The notes beneath the pieces are model-generated. The model did not search any database. It was not told where the DNA came from and was given only the letters and a program-made list of their open reading frames with translations. Source: Halorarum salinum (GTDB lineage: Archaea; Halobacteriota; Halobacteria; Halobacteriales; Haloferacaceae). Taken from it: DNA of 64,000 bases. Made by a program: the position numbers and the translations under genes. The stretch spans positions 682,001 through 746,000 of the forward strand of contig NZ_CP058579.1 in NCBI RefSeq assembly GCF_013402875.1, given 5' to 3'. Below are positions 48,959 to 58,305 of the stretch, in pieces (the stretch's first letter is position 1; each line of letters opens with the position of its first letter).

Positions 48959-50986
48959 CTAGAACTTCTCCAGCAGCCCCTCATAGAACTCCGCCGACCC
49001 GTCGCTCCGGGCGTCCCCCGCCAGTTTCTCGACGATCAACTCGGGCGTCGAGCGCGCCAGGTGGTCCTTCCGCGGCGACCGGTTCACCACCAGTTCGCCG
49101 TCCTCCAGCCCCACCGCCTCGATGCCGTCGACGGCGACGTCGAAGTCCGCGGCGGCCCGGATCTCCCGCGCGAGGTGGGAGACGAACACCGCCGTCGCGC
49201 CCTGCCCGTCCAGCGCCTCGAGGATGCCGGCGATGATCTTCGCGGAGGCGCCCGGTTCGGTGATCGACTCCAGTTCGTCGACGAGGACGAGTCGCCCCGT
49301 CGCGCCCTCGACGAGGTCGCCGAAGTCCCGCAGGGTCGACTCGAACGCGCCGGCGTCGAGGGTTCCCTGCGATTTCGCGTAGTAGTGGAGTTCGGAGAAG
49401 CGCTGGAGGCGGACGGAGTCGGCCGGGACCGGCAGCCCCATGTGCGCGAGCGTGACGACGAGCGCGACCAGGTCGAGCGTCGAGGTCTTCCCGCCGGAGT
49501 TGACCCCCGAGAGGAGCGTCACGCCCGACACGTCGTAATCCACCGGGTCGACGTCCGTGAACTCGACGTCGAGCAGCGGCGAGCGGCCGGCCCCGACCGC
49601 GAACCCCCCGCTCGCGGAGTCGGCGTCCGCGTCGCCGTCCCCGACCGCGGGCCCGCCCACGAACTCCGGCATCGTGCAGTCGAACTCGCGGGCGAACCGC
49701 GAGACGGCGAGTTCGACGTCGAGTTCCAGCGCGTCCCGGACGAGGTCGTCCGCGTCCGCGCGTAGCGCCGCGAGGTCCGCCGCGAGGTCGGCCTTGAGCC
49801 GGGAGGCGCGGCGGTCCCGGGCCGTCTTGAGCTCCGTCCGCAGGCGGGCCAGCGGCTCCTCGTTGTGCTCGACCGGGAACGTCGGATCGGCCGCGAAGAT
49901 CCGTTCCGCGAACTCGGTCTCGCCCGAGTCGAGTCCGAGCGCGTCGACGAAGTGCTCGCGGGCCCTCGCCAGCGCCTCGTCGTACTCGTCGGCCAGCTCC
50001 CGCGAGAGCAGTTTGTCGACCCGGGCCCCCTGCTCGACCAGCGAGAGGAAGTCCTGGCCCTCGATGGTGACGTCCTGCTCGCGGATGGCGTCCCGGAGGT
50101 GGTCGTTCGCCACCGAACAGGCGGTGCTCGCCGCGGCGTCGAGGTCGTCCACCGCGTTCGAGAGCCGCGCCAGTTCGTCGTCGCCGGCGACGGTTCCGTC
50201 CCCGTCGAGCCGCGAGAGCGCGTCCCGGAGGGCGTCCGGGTCGCAGGCGGGGTCCACGTCGGCCGCCTCGTGGACCGCCGCGGCGGCCTCCAGGCGTCCC
50301 CGGTTCTCCGCGAAGAAGGAGAGCAGGCGCTCGGGCGCGACCTCCTCGACGTCGTCCTCGGGGTCGGGGACGACGCGCACGTCGCCCTCGACGTCTATGC
50401 CGGCGAACCGCTCGTCGAGCGCGATCACCGTCGAGTACGACCGGGCGAGCTCGGCGAGGTCGCGCGCGTCCTCGACGACCTCGACCGACAGTTCGGGGAA
50501 GGCGGCCTCGGCCTCGGCGAACCGCTCCGCGTCGGCGGTCGCGAGCGCCCGCTCCCGGATCCGGAGGCCACGCGGCTCCGAGAGGGGTTCGACCCCGGAG
50601 AGCGCGTCGAGCACGTCCGGGTCCGGGTCGCGCTCGACGGCCTCGGCCGCCCACTCGCGCACCTCCTCGATGCGGGACCCGACCGGCGAGGGGTAGAGCG
50701 TCCGGAGCCGCTTTCGGGCGTAGTCGGTGACCGCGCGCTCCTGGAGCAGGCCCAGCGCGTCGGCGTACACCTCGTCGGCGCGGTCCGTGGCGGTCCACCC
50801 GCCGGGGTCGTCGTGGCGCCGGCGGATGGCGCCCTGCGCGACCGCGGCCGCCCGGCCCTCGGTCAGGCCGGGCGCGCGGGCGAGCGCCGCCACGTCGCCC
50901 GCGCGGAGGGCGGCCTCCGGGTCGTCCAGGGCGGCGAGCGCGTCGGCCGTCTTCTCGCCCACCCCCGGGATCGACGTGAACTCCAT
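48959..50986 (-). CDS. MutS-related ATPase with N-terminal helix-hairpin-helix domain
   Basis: 675 residues. An HhH domain (FTSIPGVGEKTADALAAL at residues 3-20), a long helical middle typical of MutS2/MutS-like clamps, and a C-terminal ABC ATPase with Walker A LLSGVNSGGKTST, signature region, and Walker B LVLVDELESI, plus VFVSHLAREI. Lacks the mismatch-recognition domain I and no Smr nuclease domain is visible, so it is the haloarchaeal MutS5/MutS2-like type, not a classical mismatch binder. Function unproven; probably recombination or structured-DNA processing. Confidence 0.85.
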   Translation of the reverse strand: MEFTSIPGVGEKTADALAALDDPEAALRAGDVAALARAPGLTEGRAAAVAQGAIRRRHDDPGGWTATDRADEVYADALGLLQERAVTDYARKRLRTLYPSPVGSRIEEVREWAAEAVERDPDPDVLDALSGVEPLSEPRGLRIRERALATADAERFAEAEAAFPELSVEVVEDARDLAELARSYSTVIALDERFAGIDVEGDVRVVPDPEDDVEEVAPERLLSFFAENRGRLEAAAAVHEAADVDPACDPDALRDALSRLDGDGTVAGDDELARLSNAVDDLDAAASTACSVANDHLRDAIREQDVTIEGQDFLSLVEQGARVDKLLSRELADEYDEALARAREHFVDALGLDSGETEFAERIFAADPTFPVEHNEEPLARLRTELKTARDRRASRLKADLAADLAALRADADDLVRDALELDVELAVSRFAREFDCTMPEFVGGPAVGDGDADADSASGGFAVGAGRSPLLDVEFTDVDPVDYDVSGVTLLSGVNSGGKTSTLDLVALVVTLAHMGLPVPADSVRLQRFSELHYYAKSQGTLDAGAFESTLRDFGDLVEGATGRLVLVDELESITEPGASAKIIAGILEALDGQGATAVFVSHLAREIRAAADFDVAVDGIEAVGLEDGELVVNRSPRKDHLARSTPELIVEKLAGDARSDGSAEFYEGLLEKF

Positions 50987-51542
50987 TCGCTCCGGGGGTC
51001 GGCGTCGGTCGTGAAAAGCGTTCCCGAGTGTGTGCCGGGTGGTGGCGGGAGGTCCGATTCGGCGGACTACGAGCCTGCTATCGGTCGATGGCGCCGTCAG
51101 TTCGAACGGCTGGTCGAACTAGCAGACCACTACCGCTTGCCCGCTGGCGTCCACCAGCCTCCCCAGCCGATTCCCTCGCGCCCGGCGCGCCACAGGAGCG
51201 CGCCGGCTCGCTCATCTTACCTCGGAGCACGCTCCTCCTCGGAACTCACCCTCGCTGCGCTCACGTGAGCCTCGTGCGGGGCCGCCGCGCGCCACCCCTG
51301 CTGCCATCGCGACCGCCAGTTGGCCGGGGAGCGGCCGTCCCGGTGGACTACCCGCGGCGACCACGAGCGGTAGTCGGGCCCGCGTCGCTCGGCCGAACCT
51401 CCGGCGGGGGGGACAGAACGGGGCCGCGGGGGCTTTCGCGGTCGTCGCAGTCCCCGTTCCCACGGCGATATCCAGTAGAATCCACGGGAAGCATCGGCAC
51501 ACATCCGAAAGACGTAATCGGCGCACGCGAATCCCCACCTAC
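50987..51542. other. 555-base gap between the MutS-like gene and tyrS
   Basis: No gene supported: open frames here are short and lack GC3 bias. It holds repeat copy D in its middle. The tyrS promoter is the GACGTAATCGG box at about 51508-51518, 28 bases before the ATG. Confidence 0.6.
51090..51440. repeat. Dispersed intergenic element, copy D
   Basis: Ends (reading the + strand) with CCGCGGGGGCTTTCGCGG (51424-51441), the reverse complement of the CGAAAGCCCCCGCGG motif of copies A-C. The interior is a patchwork of CGCTCACG and CCTCGGAGCACGCTCCTC words, with a palindromic part, CGGAGCACGCTCCTCCTCGG. Left boundary approximate. Confidence 0.45.
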
Positions 51543-52541
51543 ATGGACGCCTACGAGCGGATCACCCGGAACGCGTCCGAGGTGATCACCGAGGAGGAGG
51601 TGCGGGCGCTGGCCGCAGAGCCCGAGGGCAGGCGGGCGTACGTCGGCTACGAGCCGTCCGGCGTCCTCCACATCGGCCACATGCTCACCGCGAACAAGCT
51701 CATCGACCTCCAGGAGGCGGGGTTCGAGATCGTCGTCCTGCTCGCGGACGTGCACGCCTACCTCAACGACAAGGGCACCTTCGAGGAGATCCGCGAGACC
51801 GCCGAGCGGATGAAGCGGCAGTTCGTCGCCTACGGGCTCGAGGAGGAGAACACCGAGTTCGTGCTCGGCTCGGAGTTCCAGCTCGACGAGGACTACGTGC
51901 TCGACCTCCACCAGATCGAGCTCTCGACCACGCTCAACCGCGCGCAGCGGGCGATGGCCGAGATCCAGGGCGGCGGGGCCGCGAAGGTGAGCCACGTCGT
52001 CTACCCGCTGATGCAGGCGCTCGACGTCGAGTACCTCGACCTCGACCTCGCCGTCGGCGGGATGGACCAGCGGAAGGTCCACGTGCTCCACCGCGAGGTC
52101 GTCCCCGACCTGGGCTACGAGGCCCGCCCGTGCCTGCACACGCCGATCATCGCCAACCTCGACGACGGCGTCGGGAAGATGTCCTCCTCGACGGGCGTCA
52201 CCATCTCGATGGAGGACTCGACCGAGGCGATCGAGGAGAAGGTCAACGCGGCCTACTGCCCGCCGACGCGCGACCCCGACCCCGACGGGGAGGGGAACGA
52301 GCGGCGGAACCCCGTCCTGGAGATCTTCCAGTACCACGTGTTCCCCCGGTTCGAGACGGTCGTCGTCGAGCGCCCCGAGCAGTACGGCGGCGACCTGGAG
52401 TACGACGAGTACGAGGCGCTCGCGGCCGACCTCGAGTCGGGTGAACTCCACCCCGCGGACGCGAAGGGCGCGCTCGCCCGGTACCTCGACGAACTCGTGG
52501 CCCCCGGCCGCGCGGTGCTCGCCGAATACGACGGGGAGTAG
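51543..52541 (+). CDS. tyrS: Tyrosyl-tRNA synthetase
   Basis: 332 residues, archaeal type. HIGH motif (43-46, VLHIGHMLTAN) and KMSSS (212-216) are intact, along with the tyrosine-pocket segment VGYEPSGVLHIGH. Charges tRNA-Tyr. Acidic surface, no archaeal-unusual extension. Single gene, ATG about 28 bases after the TATA-like box. Confidence 0.96.
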   Translation: MDAYERITRNASEVITEEEVRALAAEPEGRRAYVGYEPSGVLHIGHMLTANKLIDLQEAGFEIVVLLADVHAYLNDKGTFEEIRETAERMKRQFVAYGLEEENTEFVLGSEFQLDEDYVLDLHQIELSTTLNRAQRAMAEIQGGGAAKVSHVVYPLMQALDVEYLDLDLAVGGMDQRKVHVLHREVVPDLGYEARPCLHTPIIANLDDGVGKMSSSTGVTISMEDSTEAIEEKVNAAYCPPTRDPDPDGEGNERRNPVLEIFQYHVFPRFETVVVERPEQYGGDLEYDEYEALAADLESGELHPADAKGALARYLDELVAPGRAVLAEYDGE

Positions 52542-52724
52542 CGAGGAGAGCCCTCCCGTCGACGGGTGGCGTTCCCCGCGTCGACGGCTCCGCCCGATCG
52601 GTTTCTCGCCGCCCCGTCGGACCGTGCCGCCCGTTCACGTGCTCCTCGAAGTGAAACCCGAACTTCCATTATAACGGTCTTTTAGGTCCAAAAACAGTTA
52701 ACTGAGAGCCGCACTTATCCACGA

Positions 52725-52751
52725 ATGAGCAAAACTGATGGCTCGCGCTGA
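52725..52751 (+). other. Possible 8-codon leader ORF before the usp gene
   Basis: ATG at 52725 to TGA at 52751 (MSKTDGSR). TATA-like box CAGTTAACTG is centred about 26 bases before it; the AT-rich patch 52668-52716 also has ATTATAACGG. The usp GTG is 31 bases further on. Only a suggestion; no conservation test possible. Confidence 0.25.
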
Positions 52752-52781
52752 ACGCGCGGCCGGAACCGCTCGTGATCGACC

Positions 52782-53261
52782 GTGACCGCCACTGCCCACG
52801 CCCACTCGACCGCCGACCCCGCCGCCGAACAGTCGTTCGACCGCATCGTCGTCGCCGTCGCCGACCCGGACGACGCCGCGGCGCTCGCCGACGTCGCGAC
52901 GTCGCTCGCGGCCGCCCACGGCGCGACCGTCCACGCGCTCTCGGTCGTCGACATGGAGGCCGGGGGCGGCCACTGGGACATCGTCGTCGAGCGTCACGAG
53001 GCCGACGCCACGGCCGCCGTCGACGCCGTCGCGGAGCGGGTGGCCGAGGCCGGCCTCGACGCGGTCAGGCACGTCCGCTACGGGAGCCCCGACGAGACCA
53101 TCGCCGCCTACGCCGCCGACCACGGGGCGGACCTCATCGTGATGGGCGCCGGCGCTCGGTCGGGGCTCAGGCGGTTCGTCTCCGCCGGCAGCACCACGCC
53201 GCGCGTCCAGCGCCGCTCGTCGGTGCCGGTGCTCGCGGTGCCCGAGACGAGCGAGGAGTAG
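52782..53261 (+). CDS. Universal stress protein (UspA family)
   Basis: 159 residues. Rossmann-like Usp domain: VVAVADPDDAAAL at the first strand, DLIVMGAGARSGLRRF in the nucleotide-binding loop (G-2x-G-9x-G-type spacing) and SVPVLAV at the end. N-terminal His/Ala/Thr-rich extension of about 18 residues. GTG start. Many haloarchaeal Usp paralogues exist; role in stress is inferred from family only. Confidence 0.88.
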   Translation: MTATAHAHSTADPAAEQSFDRIVVAVADPDDAAALADVATSLAAAHGATVHALSVVDMEAGGGHWDIVVERHEADATAAVDAVAERVAEAGLDAVRHVRYGSPDETIAAYAADHGADLIVMGAGARSGLRRFVSAGSTTPRVQRRSSVPVLAVPETSEE

Positions 53262-53397
53262 GCGAAGGCGGTTCCGCAGGGTTCCCGGAGGCGGGGGGCG
53301 TGACGCCGCGGTCGGGGACCGTCAGGCGATCGGTCGGTGGAGATGCGCGGCGTGAATCGTTCTCGCAGCGGGGGACCGACGCCCTGATCGGCCGCCG

Positions 53398-55332
53398 TCA
53401 GTCCGCGACGTCCCCCTGGCTCGCCCCGCCGTCGTCGGATCCGTACCCGTGGAGGTGGATCTCCCCGGGAACGGCGAACGAACTGATCCCGGCGTAGTGG
53501 GGCATCTCGCCGGTCGCCGCCTCCAGGAGGAGCCAAACGACGACCCGCTCACCCTGGATGGGTTCGCCGTCGGCGTACTGCTGGGGGTGATAGAACGCCC
53601 GTTCGACGTCCGGGTCCATCGTACGGGTCGCCGTGCCCTCGCCCGGACCGATCTCGTTCTCCTTCGGTCGGACGACGACGATTTCGGCGTCGCCGTCCAG
53701 CACGACATCGACCGTCTCCGGCCCGTTCGGATTGGTGAACCGGACCTTCGTCCCCGGCTCACCCTTGAGGTAGAACTCCTCGGTTCTCGTCCGCCACTCG
53801 TTTCCGTCGAACACCCGCGTCTCGACGCCGTCGGTCGTGCCGGGAGTCACGTCGAACGCCGTCGCCGACGTGTAGTGTTGAACGACCATCTCGTCCCCTT
53901 CACCCCACTCGACCTCGTCCGTGTGCGCCTTGTGTTCGGTCGCGTACCCAGGCCCCTGGCGCCGCCAGATCGGCCGCATCTCGCCGTCGCCGAAGAACTC
54001 GTGGGAGATGTCGTAGTTGTACGGACCGAACTGCATTCCCGAGTGGAAGTCGACGCTCTGTCTACCCTGGGCGCCGGTGTGGTAGTGGGTCTTGAGCCGG
54101 AACCCGCCGGGATGGCTCCCCGTCTCGGGGTAGTCGATCTTCCCGAGCATCCCGGGGCCGCCGAACTCAACGCTGTGGATGTCCCAGTACAGGAGGCTCC
54201 CCGCGAAGAGCGGCTCGTCGTCGGGGAAGTACCAGTCGGAGATGCTCCGACCCTCCCGCGGCGGGAGCATGTACCCGGTGTACGTGACCGGATTGTCGAG
54301 TGCGGCGAACACCGGCTTGCCGTTGTAGTCGGCCCTGATCGTGATTCCCTGGGTCTCCGGGGGCCGCCACTCGATGCTCCACCCGTTCTGCTCGAAGGAC
54401 CGATCCGGTTCCTCGAACCGGTGGAACCCCTCGTTGGCCGTGTAGAAGGGACGGTTCTCGAAGGGAACCCCCGGGACCTGCCCCTGGACCGTCGCCTCGT
54501 CGGGCGTGATCTGGCGGGCGAGTCGCTGGACCGGGATGTCGACGAAGTCCTCGATGCGGCCGACGTGGACGAGTTCCAGTTCCTCGCCGGACACGTCGAC
54601 GAACGTCGAGACGACCGCCACGCCCTCGCCGGTGTTGACGACGAAAAGCACCGGGCTCACGTCCATGTGGGCGAGCCCGTAGGCCGATGTGATGCTCTCG
54701 CCGACCTTGAACATCGGATACCACTGGGTCCCGTCGAGGTGCCGTTGGACCTCCGGCTGCTGGGACAGGAACCGCCCCCGGTCCAGCGCCGTCTGGTCCC
54801 CGCTGTAATCCTCCTGCCAGGGGACGTCCCTCGGTTCCGTCGCCTCCAGCGCCAGGAGTTCGTTCTCCCACCGATCGACGATCCCGTAGATCGTCCGCCG
54901 GGAGACCGCGGTGACGTCGAACACGCCCCGGTCGAGGTTCCCCTCGATTCGGACGTCCTCCGGCCCCTGGATGCTGACCATGTCCAGGTGATTGGTCAGC
55001 GGTTCGTGAGCCTGGAAGCTCGCGACCCAGTTGCTCGCGACCTCGTTGACCATCGGGTCGCGCAACAGAACCTCGATCGCCTCCTTCTTCCGCGCGCTGT
55101 AGATGCGCTCGTAGTTGTGGTTCGCGAAGTCGCGCGGCGAGACGCGTCGCGCCGTGTCGATCCGTCGGCTCCCGGACTGCTGGCCGCCGCCGGCGGCACC
55201 GTTGCCGGGGCCGTCCTCCCGTGCCCCGGCGACGTCCGCTCCCGATCCGAGCACCGTCGCCACTCCGGCCGCCTGCATGAGCCCCCGGCGATACCACCCT
55301 TCGATACGCTGGTCGGACCTCTCCTCGGACAT
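53398..55332 (-). CDS. Tat-exported copper amine oxidase homologue with degenerate copper site
   Basis: 644 residues. Twin-arginine signal (YRRGLMQAAGVATVLG, Arg15-Arg16). The C-terminal two thirds match the copper amine oxidase catalytic domain by eye: the topaquinone-tyrosine motif NYD (439-441, Tyr440) in GPYNYDISHEFFGDG, and the terminal VVVWLLLEAATGEMPHYAG. But the copper-ligand HxH reads VVQHYTSATAF (483-493), with one His missing. Either it is an inactive relative or uses another metal geometry. Probable substrates: amines outside the cell, if active. GC is somewhat lower than neighbours. Confidence 0.62.
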   Translation of the reverse strand: MSEERSDQRIEGWYRRGLMQAAGVATVLGSGADVAGAREDGPGNGAAGGGQQSGSRRIDTARRVSPRDFANHNYERIYSARKKEAIEVLLRDPMVNEVASNWVASFQAHEPLTNHLDMVSIQGPEDVRIEGNLDRGVFDVTAVSRRTIYGIVDRWENELLALEATEPRDVPWQEDYSGDQTALDRGRFLSQQPEVQRHLDGTQWYPMFKVGESITSAYGLAHMDVSPVLFVVNTGEGVAVVSTFVDVSGEELELVHVGRIEDFVDIPVQRLARQITPDEATVQGQVPGVPFENRPFYTANEGFHRFEEPDRSFEQNGWSIEWRPPETQGITIRADYNGKPVFAALDNPVTYTGYMLPPREGRSISDWYFPDDEPLFAGSLLYWDIHSVEFGGPGMLGKIDYPETGSHPGGFRLKTHYHTGAQGRQSVDFHSGMQFGPYNYDISHEFFGDGEMRPIWRRQGPGYATEHKAHTDEVEWGEGDEMVVQHYTSATAFDVTPGTTDGVETRVFDGNEWRTRTEEFYLKGEPGTKVRFTNPNGPETVDVVLDGDAEIVVVRPKENEIGPGEGTATRTMDPDVERAFYHPQQYADGEPIQGERVVVWLLLEAATGEMPHYAGISSFAVPGEIHLHGYGSDDGGASQGDVAD

Positions 55333-55553
55333 GGGAGTGGGCAGTGACAGCGCGAGAATATAACGATTGTTTCGGCTAAATAGTGGACGGTTACCTGATG
55401 ACCACGTACACTGAGTCGTCGTTCATGAGCCAAGCAGCGATGGCTGGAAATGGTGTACCGTTCGTGTTCGGTCGATGGCGGCAGCGGGCGCACACGGTCG
55501 CCCCGCAACCGCGACGGTGCCGCTCCCGAACTGCCGACGGCGTCGACGCCCGC

Positions 55554-55733
55554 TCAGGCGAAGCCGAACTGTCGCAGCAGGTTCGTCGCGAGCCCCTTCA
55601 CCACGAGCCCCGTCCCCGCGATGACCAGCGCGATGCCGGCCGCGACGACGGGGTCGGCGTACGCGACGAGCGCGATGCCGCCCACGAGCAGCAGGAGGCC
55701 GACGATGCCGACCGTGCCGAGTCTGTCGAGCAT
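55554..55733 (-). CDS. Small two-helix membrane protein (DUF7470-like)
   Basis: 59 residues. [20 protein letters not shown] begins a first hydrophobic helix, and [20 protein letters not shown] is the second; the C-terminus is LLRQFGFA. Matches a haloarchaeal small membrane family (DUF7470, from memory). ATG at 55733; TATA-like CGGTTTAGGCG on the minus strand about 28 bases upstream. Shares an 89-base bidirectional promoter region with eif1A. Confidence 0.8.
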   Translation of the reverse strand: MLDRLGTVGIVGLLLLVGGIALVAYADPVVAAGIALVIAGTGLVVKGLATNLLRQFGFA

Positions 55734-55786
55734 ACCCCTCGTCTCGTCGCCGTCGCCTAAACCGCCCCGGTCTCCCGCATCCCGGC

Positions 55787-55797
55787 GATTTTAAACC
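55787..55797 (+). promoter_or_regulatory. TATA box of eif1A
   Basis: GATTTTAAACC, centred about 31 bases before the ATG at 55823, in a GC-rich surround. Confidence 0.6.
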
Positions 55798-55822
55798 CCG
55801 CCCCGCCGAACTGTTCCCCGAC

Positions 55823-56113
55823 ATGAGCGACGACGACTCCGGCGGGCGCGAGAACCTCCGGATGCCCGACGACGACGAGGTGTTCGCCGAGGTGACGAAC
55901 ATGCTCGGCGCCAACCGCGTGGCGGTCCGGTGTGCCGACGGCACCGAGCGGACCGCCCGCATCCCCGGCCGGATGCAGAAGCGCATCTGGATCCGGGAGG
56001 GCGACATCGTGCTCGTGGAGCCGTGGGACTGGCAGGACGAGAAGGCCGACGTGACGTGGCGCTACGAGAAGGCCGAGGCCGACCAGCTCCGCGAGGAAGG
56101 TCACATTCAGTAG
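55823..56113 (+). CDS. eif1A: Translation initiation factor aIF-1A
   Basis: 96 residues. S1/OB-fold factor: [19 protein letters not shown], then [20 protein letters not shown] and the C-terminal [17 protein letters not shown] are standard archaeal IF-1A. Acts with IF2 on the 30S subunit. Leads a region with rio1, a KH protein and the thermosome, all translation or folding genes, interrupted by other genes. Confidence 0.96.
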   Translation: MSDDDSGGRENLRMPDDDEVFAEVTNMLGANRVAVRCADGTERTARIPGRMQKRIWIREGDIVLVEPWDWQDEKADVTWRYEKAEADQLREEGHIQ

Positions 56114-56242
56114 GTCGCTCGGTCGATTCGGTCGCCGGCGTGTTCGATTCCCTCGAACTGTCTGTACGTCGGTTAGAGTTCCGTCTGCCATGCACAGCGG
56201 TTTTAGCCAACAACTAAGGAGGGTCGGTCAACATGCACCTTC

Positions 56243-56950
56243 ATGCGCCCCGATCGGTCTTCCCTCCAGTCGGCCTTCGGCAAGACGGTATCGGCCTTCG
56301 TACTCTCGATGGGCTGGGCAGCGGACGCCGTGAATTCGGCAGGTGGTGTGATTTGGCGATCACTTCGTCGCCTTGCGCACCTCGTCCGGACCCGGTGGGA
56401 GAGCAGTAAACGCAGAACAAGCGAGTTCCTTTCAGGCCCAGCGAAGCAGTTCGCGTCCGGTCCACTTCGCGTGTCACTCACCGGCCGTCGAACCGATGTC
56501 TCGCTCCTCGTCGTTCTGTTGGCCCCCGTGCTGGCGCTTGCAGCAACCTGGTGGGTCAGTTCGACGGTCGGGTACGAGGCCCTCGTAACGTGGGTCCGCG
56601 GAACGTGGTTCGGGACCAATCCCTCGCTGGCGGTCTTCGCCGCTGCCGGCGGATTGGTTGTACTGGGGTCCATCAGCGCGGCAGTTAATTCCGGGATTCT
56701 CCCGACGTCACTGCTCGTGAGCGCTCCGATATTCGGTGCCGCCGTTACCCGATACGGGACGACCGTCTCCTACTCCTGGGGAACTCAGGTTGTCTCACTC
56801 CCGAACGCAGTCGGGATGGCGACTCTCCTTGCCCTGAGCTTCGGACTCCCCATCGCAGTCACCGGTTTCCTTCTCGGAAGTCTCTTCCGTCGAACCGTGA
56901 CCGTCTTCCGCGGTCAGTCGGGTCCTGCCTCTCCCGTTGAGAACCCATGA
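56243..56950 (+). CDS. Hypothetical membrane protein, lower GC
   Basis: 235 residues. Polar, Arg-rich N-terminal ~70 residues, then about four membrane helices (roughly 85-107, 125-145, 155-175, 195-220). Base composition near 60% G+C and relaxed third positions, unlike the flanking eif1A and rio1, suggest insertion. TATA-like CGGTTTTAGCC about 40 bases upstream, and AAGGAGG lies 22 bases before the ATG. No family recognised. Confidence 0.55.
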   Translation: MRPDRSSLQSAFGKTVSAFVLSMGWAADAVNSAGGVIWRSLRRLAHLVRTRWESSKRRTSEFLSGPAKQFASGPLRVSLTGRRTDVSLLVVLLAPVLALAATWWVSSTVGYEALVTWVRGTWFGTNPSLAVFAAAGGLVVLGSISAAVNSGILPTSLLVSAPIFGAAVTRYGTTVSYSWGTQVVSLPNAVGMATLLALSFGLPIAVTGFLLGSLFRRTVTVFRGQSGPASPVENP

Positions 56951-57191
56951 AGAACCGGGAGAACTCTCGCAGCGTCGAGCGCGAAAACGCTTGATCGTCG
57001 AGGAGGACTTCCCCACGGACGTCGATTGGAAGATCCCAGTCCGACGCATTCGCAGACGTGTTTACCGGCCGTTTCGAGCGATTTCGGACTGAAACACGAG
57101 GCTTCGATGGAGATGCGGGTTCCACGTTCACGCTATCTCCGTCCGTCCTCCACGAACCCCAAAGACGGTATCCGCGGTTTCACTCGGCGCT

Positions 57192-57611
57192 TCACACGAC
57201 CTCCGGCAATACACCTATTACCGCCACCGCCACCGCCACCACGCCGACGACGATGGAGTAGGTGAAGTTCACGAGCGTCCCGGCCAGATACCACGTCGTG
57301 TCGCCGCTGGTCATGTCCTCCCGACGCACGATGGACTTCGCGGCGAACACCAGTCCGAGCGCGGTGTAGGCGCCGACGAACACCAGCGTCAGCACGAGCA
57401 CGTTCTCGCACTTCCCGACGACCCGGCCGGTGTCGCGCTGGCCCTCGTTGACGCCCGCCGTGAGATCGGTGCCGGTCCAGCGCCGGAGGAAGTAGTCGAC
57501 GACGCGGGTGCTCGTCGCGAGCAGGAACGCGTAGCCGAGGAGGTACGTCGTCCCCGCGACGACCGCCGCTCCGGGCCCGCCGGCGACCGGTCCCGTCTGG
57601 AGTATCGTCAC
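57192..57611 (-). CDS. DUF3307-like membrane protein (partner of SatD)
   Basis: 139 residues from GTG at 57611; three or four membrane helices. The segment GRVVGKCENVLVLTLVFVGA then LGLVFAAKSIVRREDM and TTWYLAGTLVNFTYSIVVG follows the C-terminal pattern of DUF3307 proteins, which sit next to satD in bacteria (GxxxGxxER; AAKSxxRF; GTLxSF). The N-terminal catalytic-type part of bacterial DUF3307 is not evident. Starts 26 bases after the satD stop, so it is one operon. Exact role unknown. Confidence 0.65.
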   Translation of the reverse strand: MTILQTGPVAGGPGAAVVAGTTYLLGYAFLLATSTRVVDYFLRRWTGTDLTAGVNEGQRDTGRVVGKCENVLVLTLVFVGAYTALGLVFAAKSIVRREDMTSGDTTWYLAGTLVNFTYSIVVGVVAVAVAVIGVLPEVV

Positions 57612-57637
57612 GGTCCGCTCGGCGGGAGGTGAAAAGG

Positions 57638-58291
57638 TTACTGCCCGCGCTCGTCGGCACCCGACGCGAGCGCGCGGTTCAGTCGCTCCTCCGCCCGGCG
57701 GACGCGATCGTACTGGGCCGCCCGGAGCGTCTTCGAGATGGCCTGCTTGCTCACGCCGAACTCCTCCGCGACGCGCACCTGCGTCCCCTGGACCCGGTAA
57801 GCCCTGGCGACCTCCATCTGTCGCTCGGTCCACCCCTCCCTGACGGCGAGCGCGAGGTCCCCGGCCGCCGTCGCGAGGTCGTCGACGGACGGGTCGCCCG
57901 TCTCGACGACGAAGTTCCCGTCCCCGCTCGCGAGGTCGGCGAGCAGTTCGTCCGCCCGGTGGAACGCGGGGCCGTCCATCGTGCGGACGTCGGTCGAGTC
58001 GGGGTTCACGTCCACCTCGCCGCGCACGACGGCGTAGCGCGCGACGGTCGGGTGGAGCCCCTCCTGGACGGCGCGGACGACGCCGTAGATCGTACCCCGC
58101 CCGGTCAGCGTCCCGCCGAACTCGTCGACGCCCTTCAGGGGGGTGAACGGGGCGCCGACGTCGGCCCCGTACTCGTCGTTCGCGCCCGCGAGCGCGGCCC
58201 GGAGTTCCCGTCGGAGTCGGTCCCGCTCGGGAACGTCCCGGGACCCGACGACGTCGCCCAGTACCACGTACGTCCGTTCGTCCCCCTCCAT
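57638..58291 (-). CDS. satD: SatD-like protein with C-terminal HTH
   Basis: 217 residues. GDVVGSRDV (12-20) and the acidic KGVDEFGG (53-60) match the SatD family pattern (GDIxxSR, then a DEFQ-type box), which resembles a nucleotidyl-cyclase/GGDEF-like fold. The C-terminal part (about 155-192, TERQMEVARAYRVQGTQVRV then SKQAISKTLR) is a helix-turn-helix. First gene of the satD-DUF3307 pair. TATA-like CTATTTACGG sits about 40 bases upstream, with an operator-like inverted repeat between it and the start. ATG at 58291; TTG two codons upstream in frame. Confidence 0.75.
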   Translation of the reverse strand: MEGDERTYVVLGDVVGSRDVPERDRLRRELRAALAGANDEYGADVGAPFTPLKGVDEFGGTLTGRGTIYGVVRAVQEGLHPTVARYAVVRGEVDVNPDSTDVRTMDGPAFHRADELLADLASGDGNFVVETGDPSVDDLATAAGDLALAVREGWTERQMEVARAYRVQGTQVRVAEEFGVSKQAISKTLRAAQYDRVRRAEERLNRALASGADERGQ

Positions 58292-58305
58292 CGTCAATCG
58301 ATTCG

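Noticed and set aside
51028-51585. Plus-strand frame in the gap before tyrS
   Set aside because: Reads as repeat-derived sequence without G/C bias at third positions and no family pattern; treated as repeat copy D.
53449-55347. Long plus-strand open frame (632 codons) over the amine-oxidase homologue
   Set aside because: Antisense shadow; no family pattern, whereas the minus strand shows a Tat signal and the NYD motif.
56233-56420. Alternative start ATG 56233 in another frame with AAGGAGG upstream
   Set aside because: Short frame, ends near 56409 inside the membrane-protein gene, no hydrophobic or family pattern; the 56243 frame is longer and encodes membrane helices.
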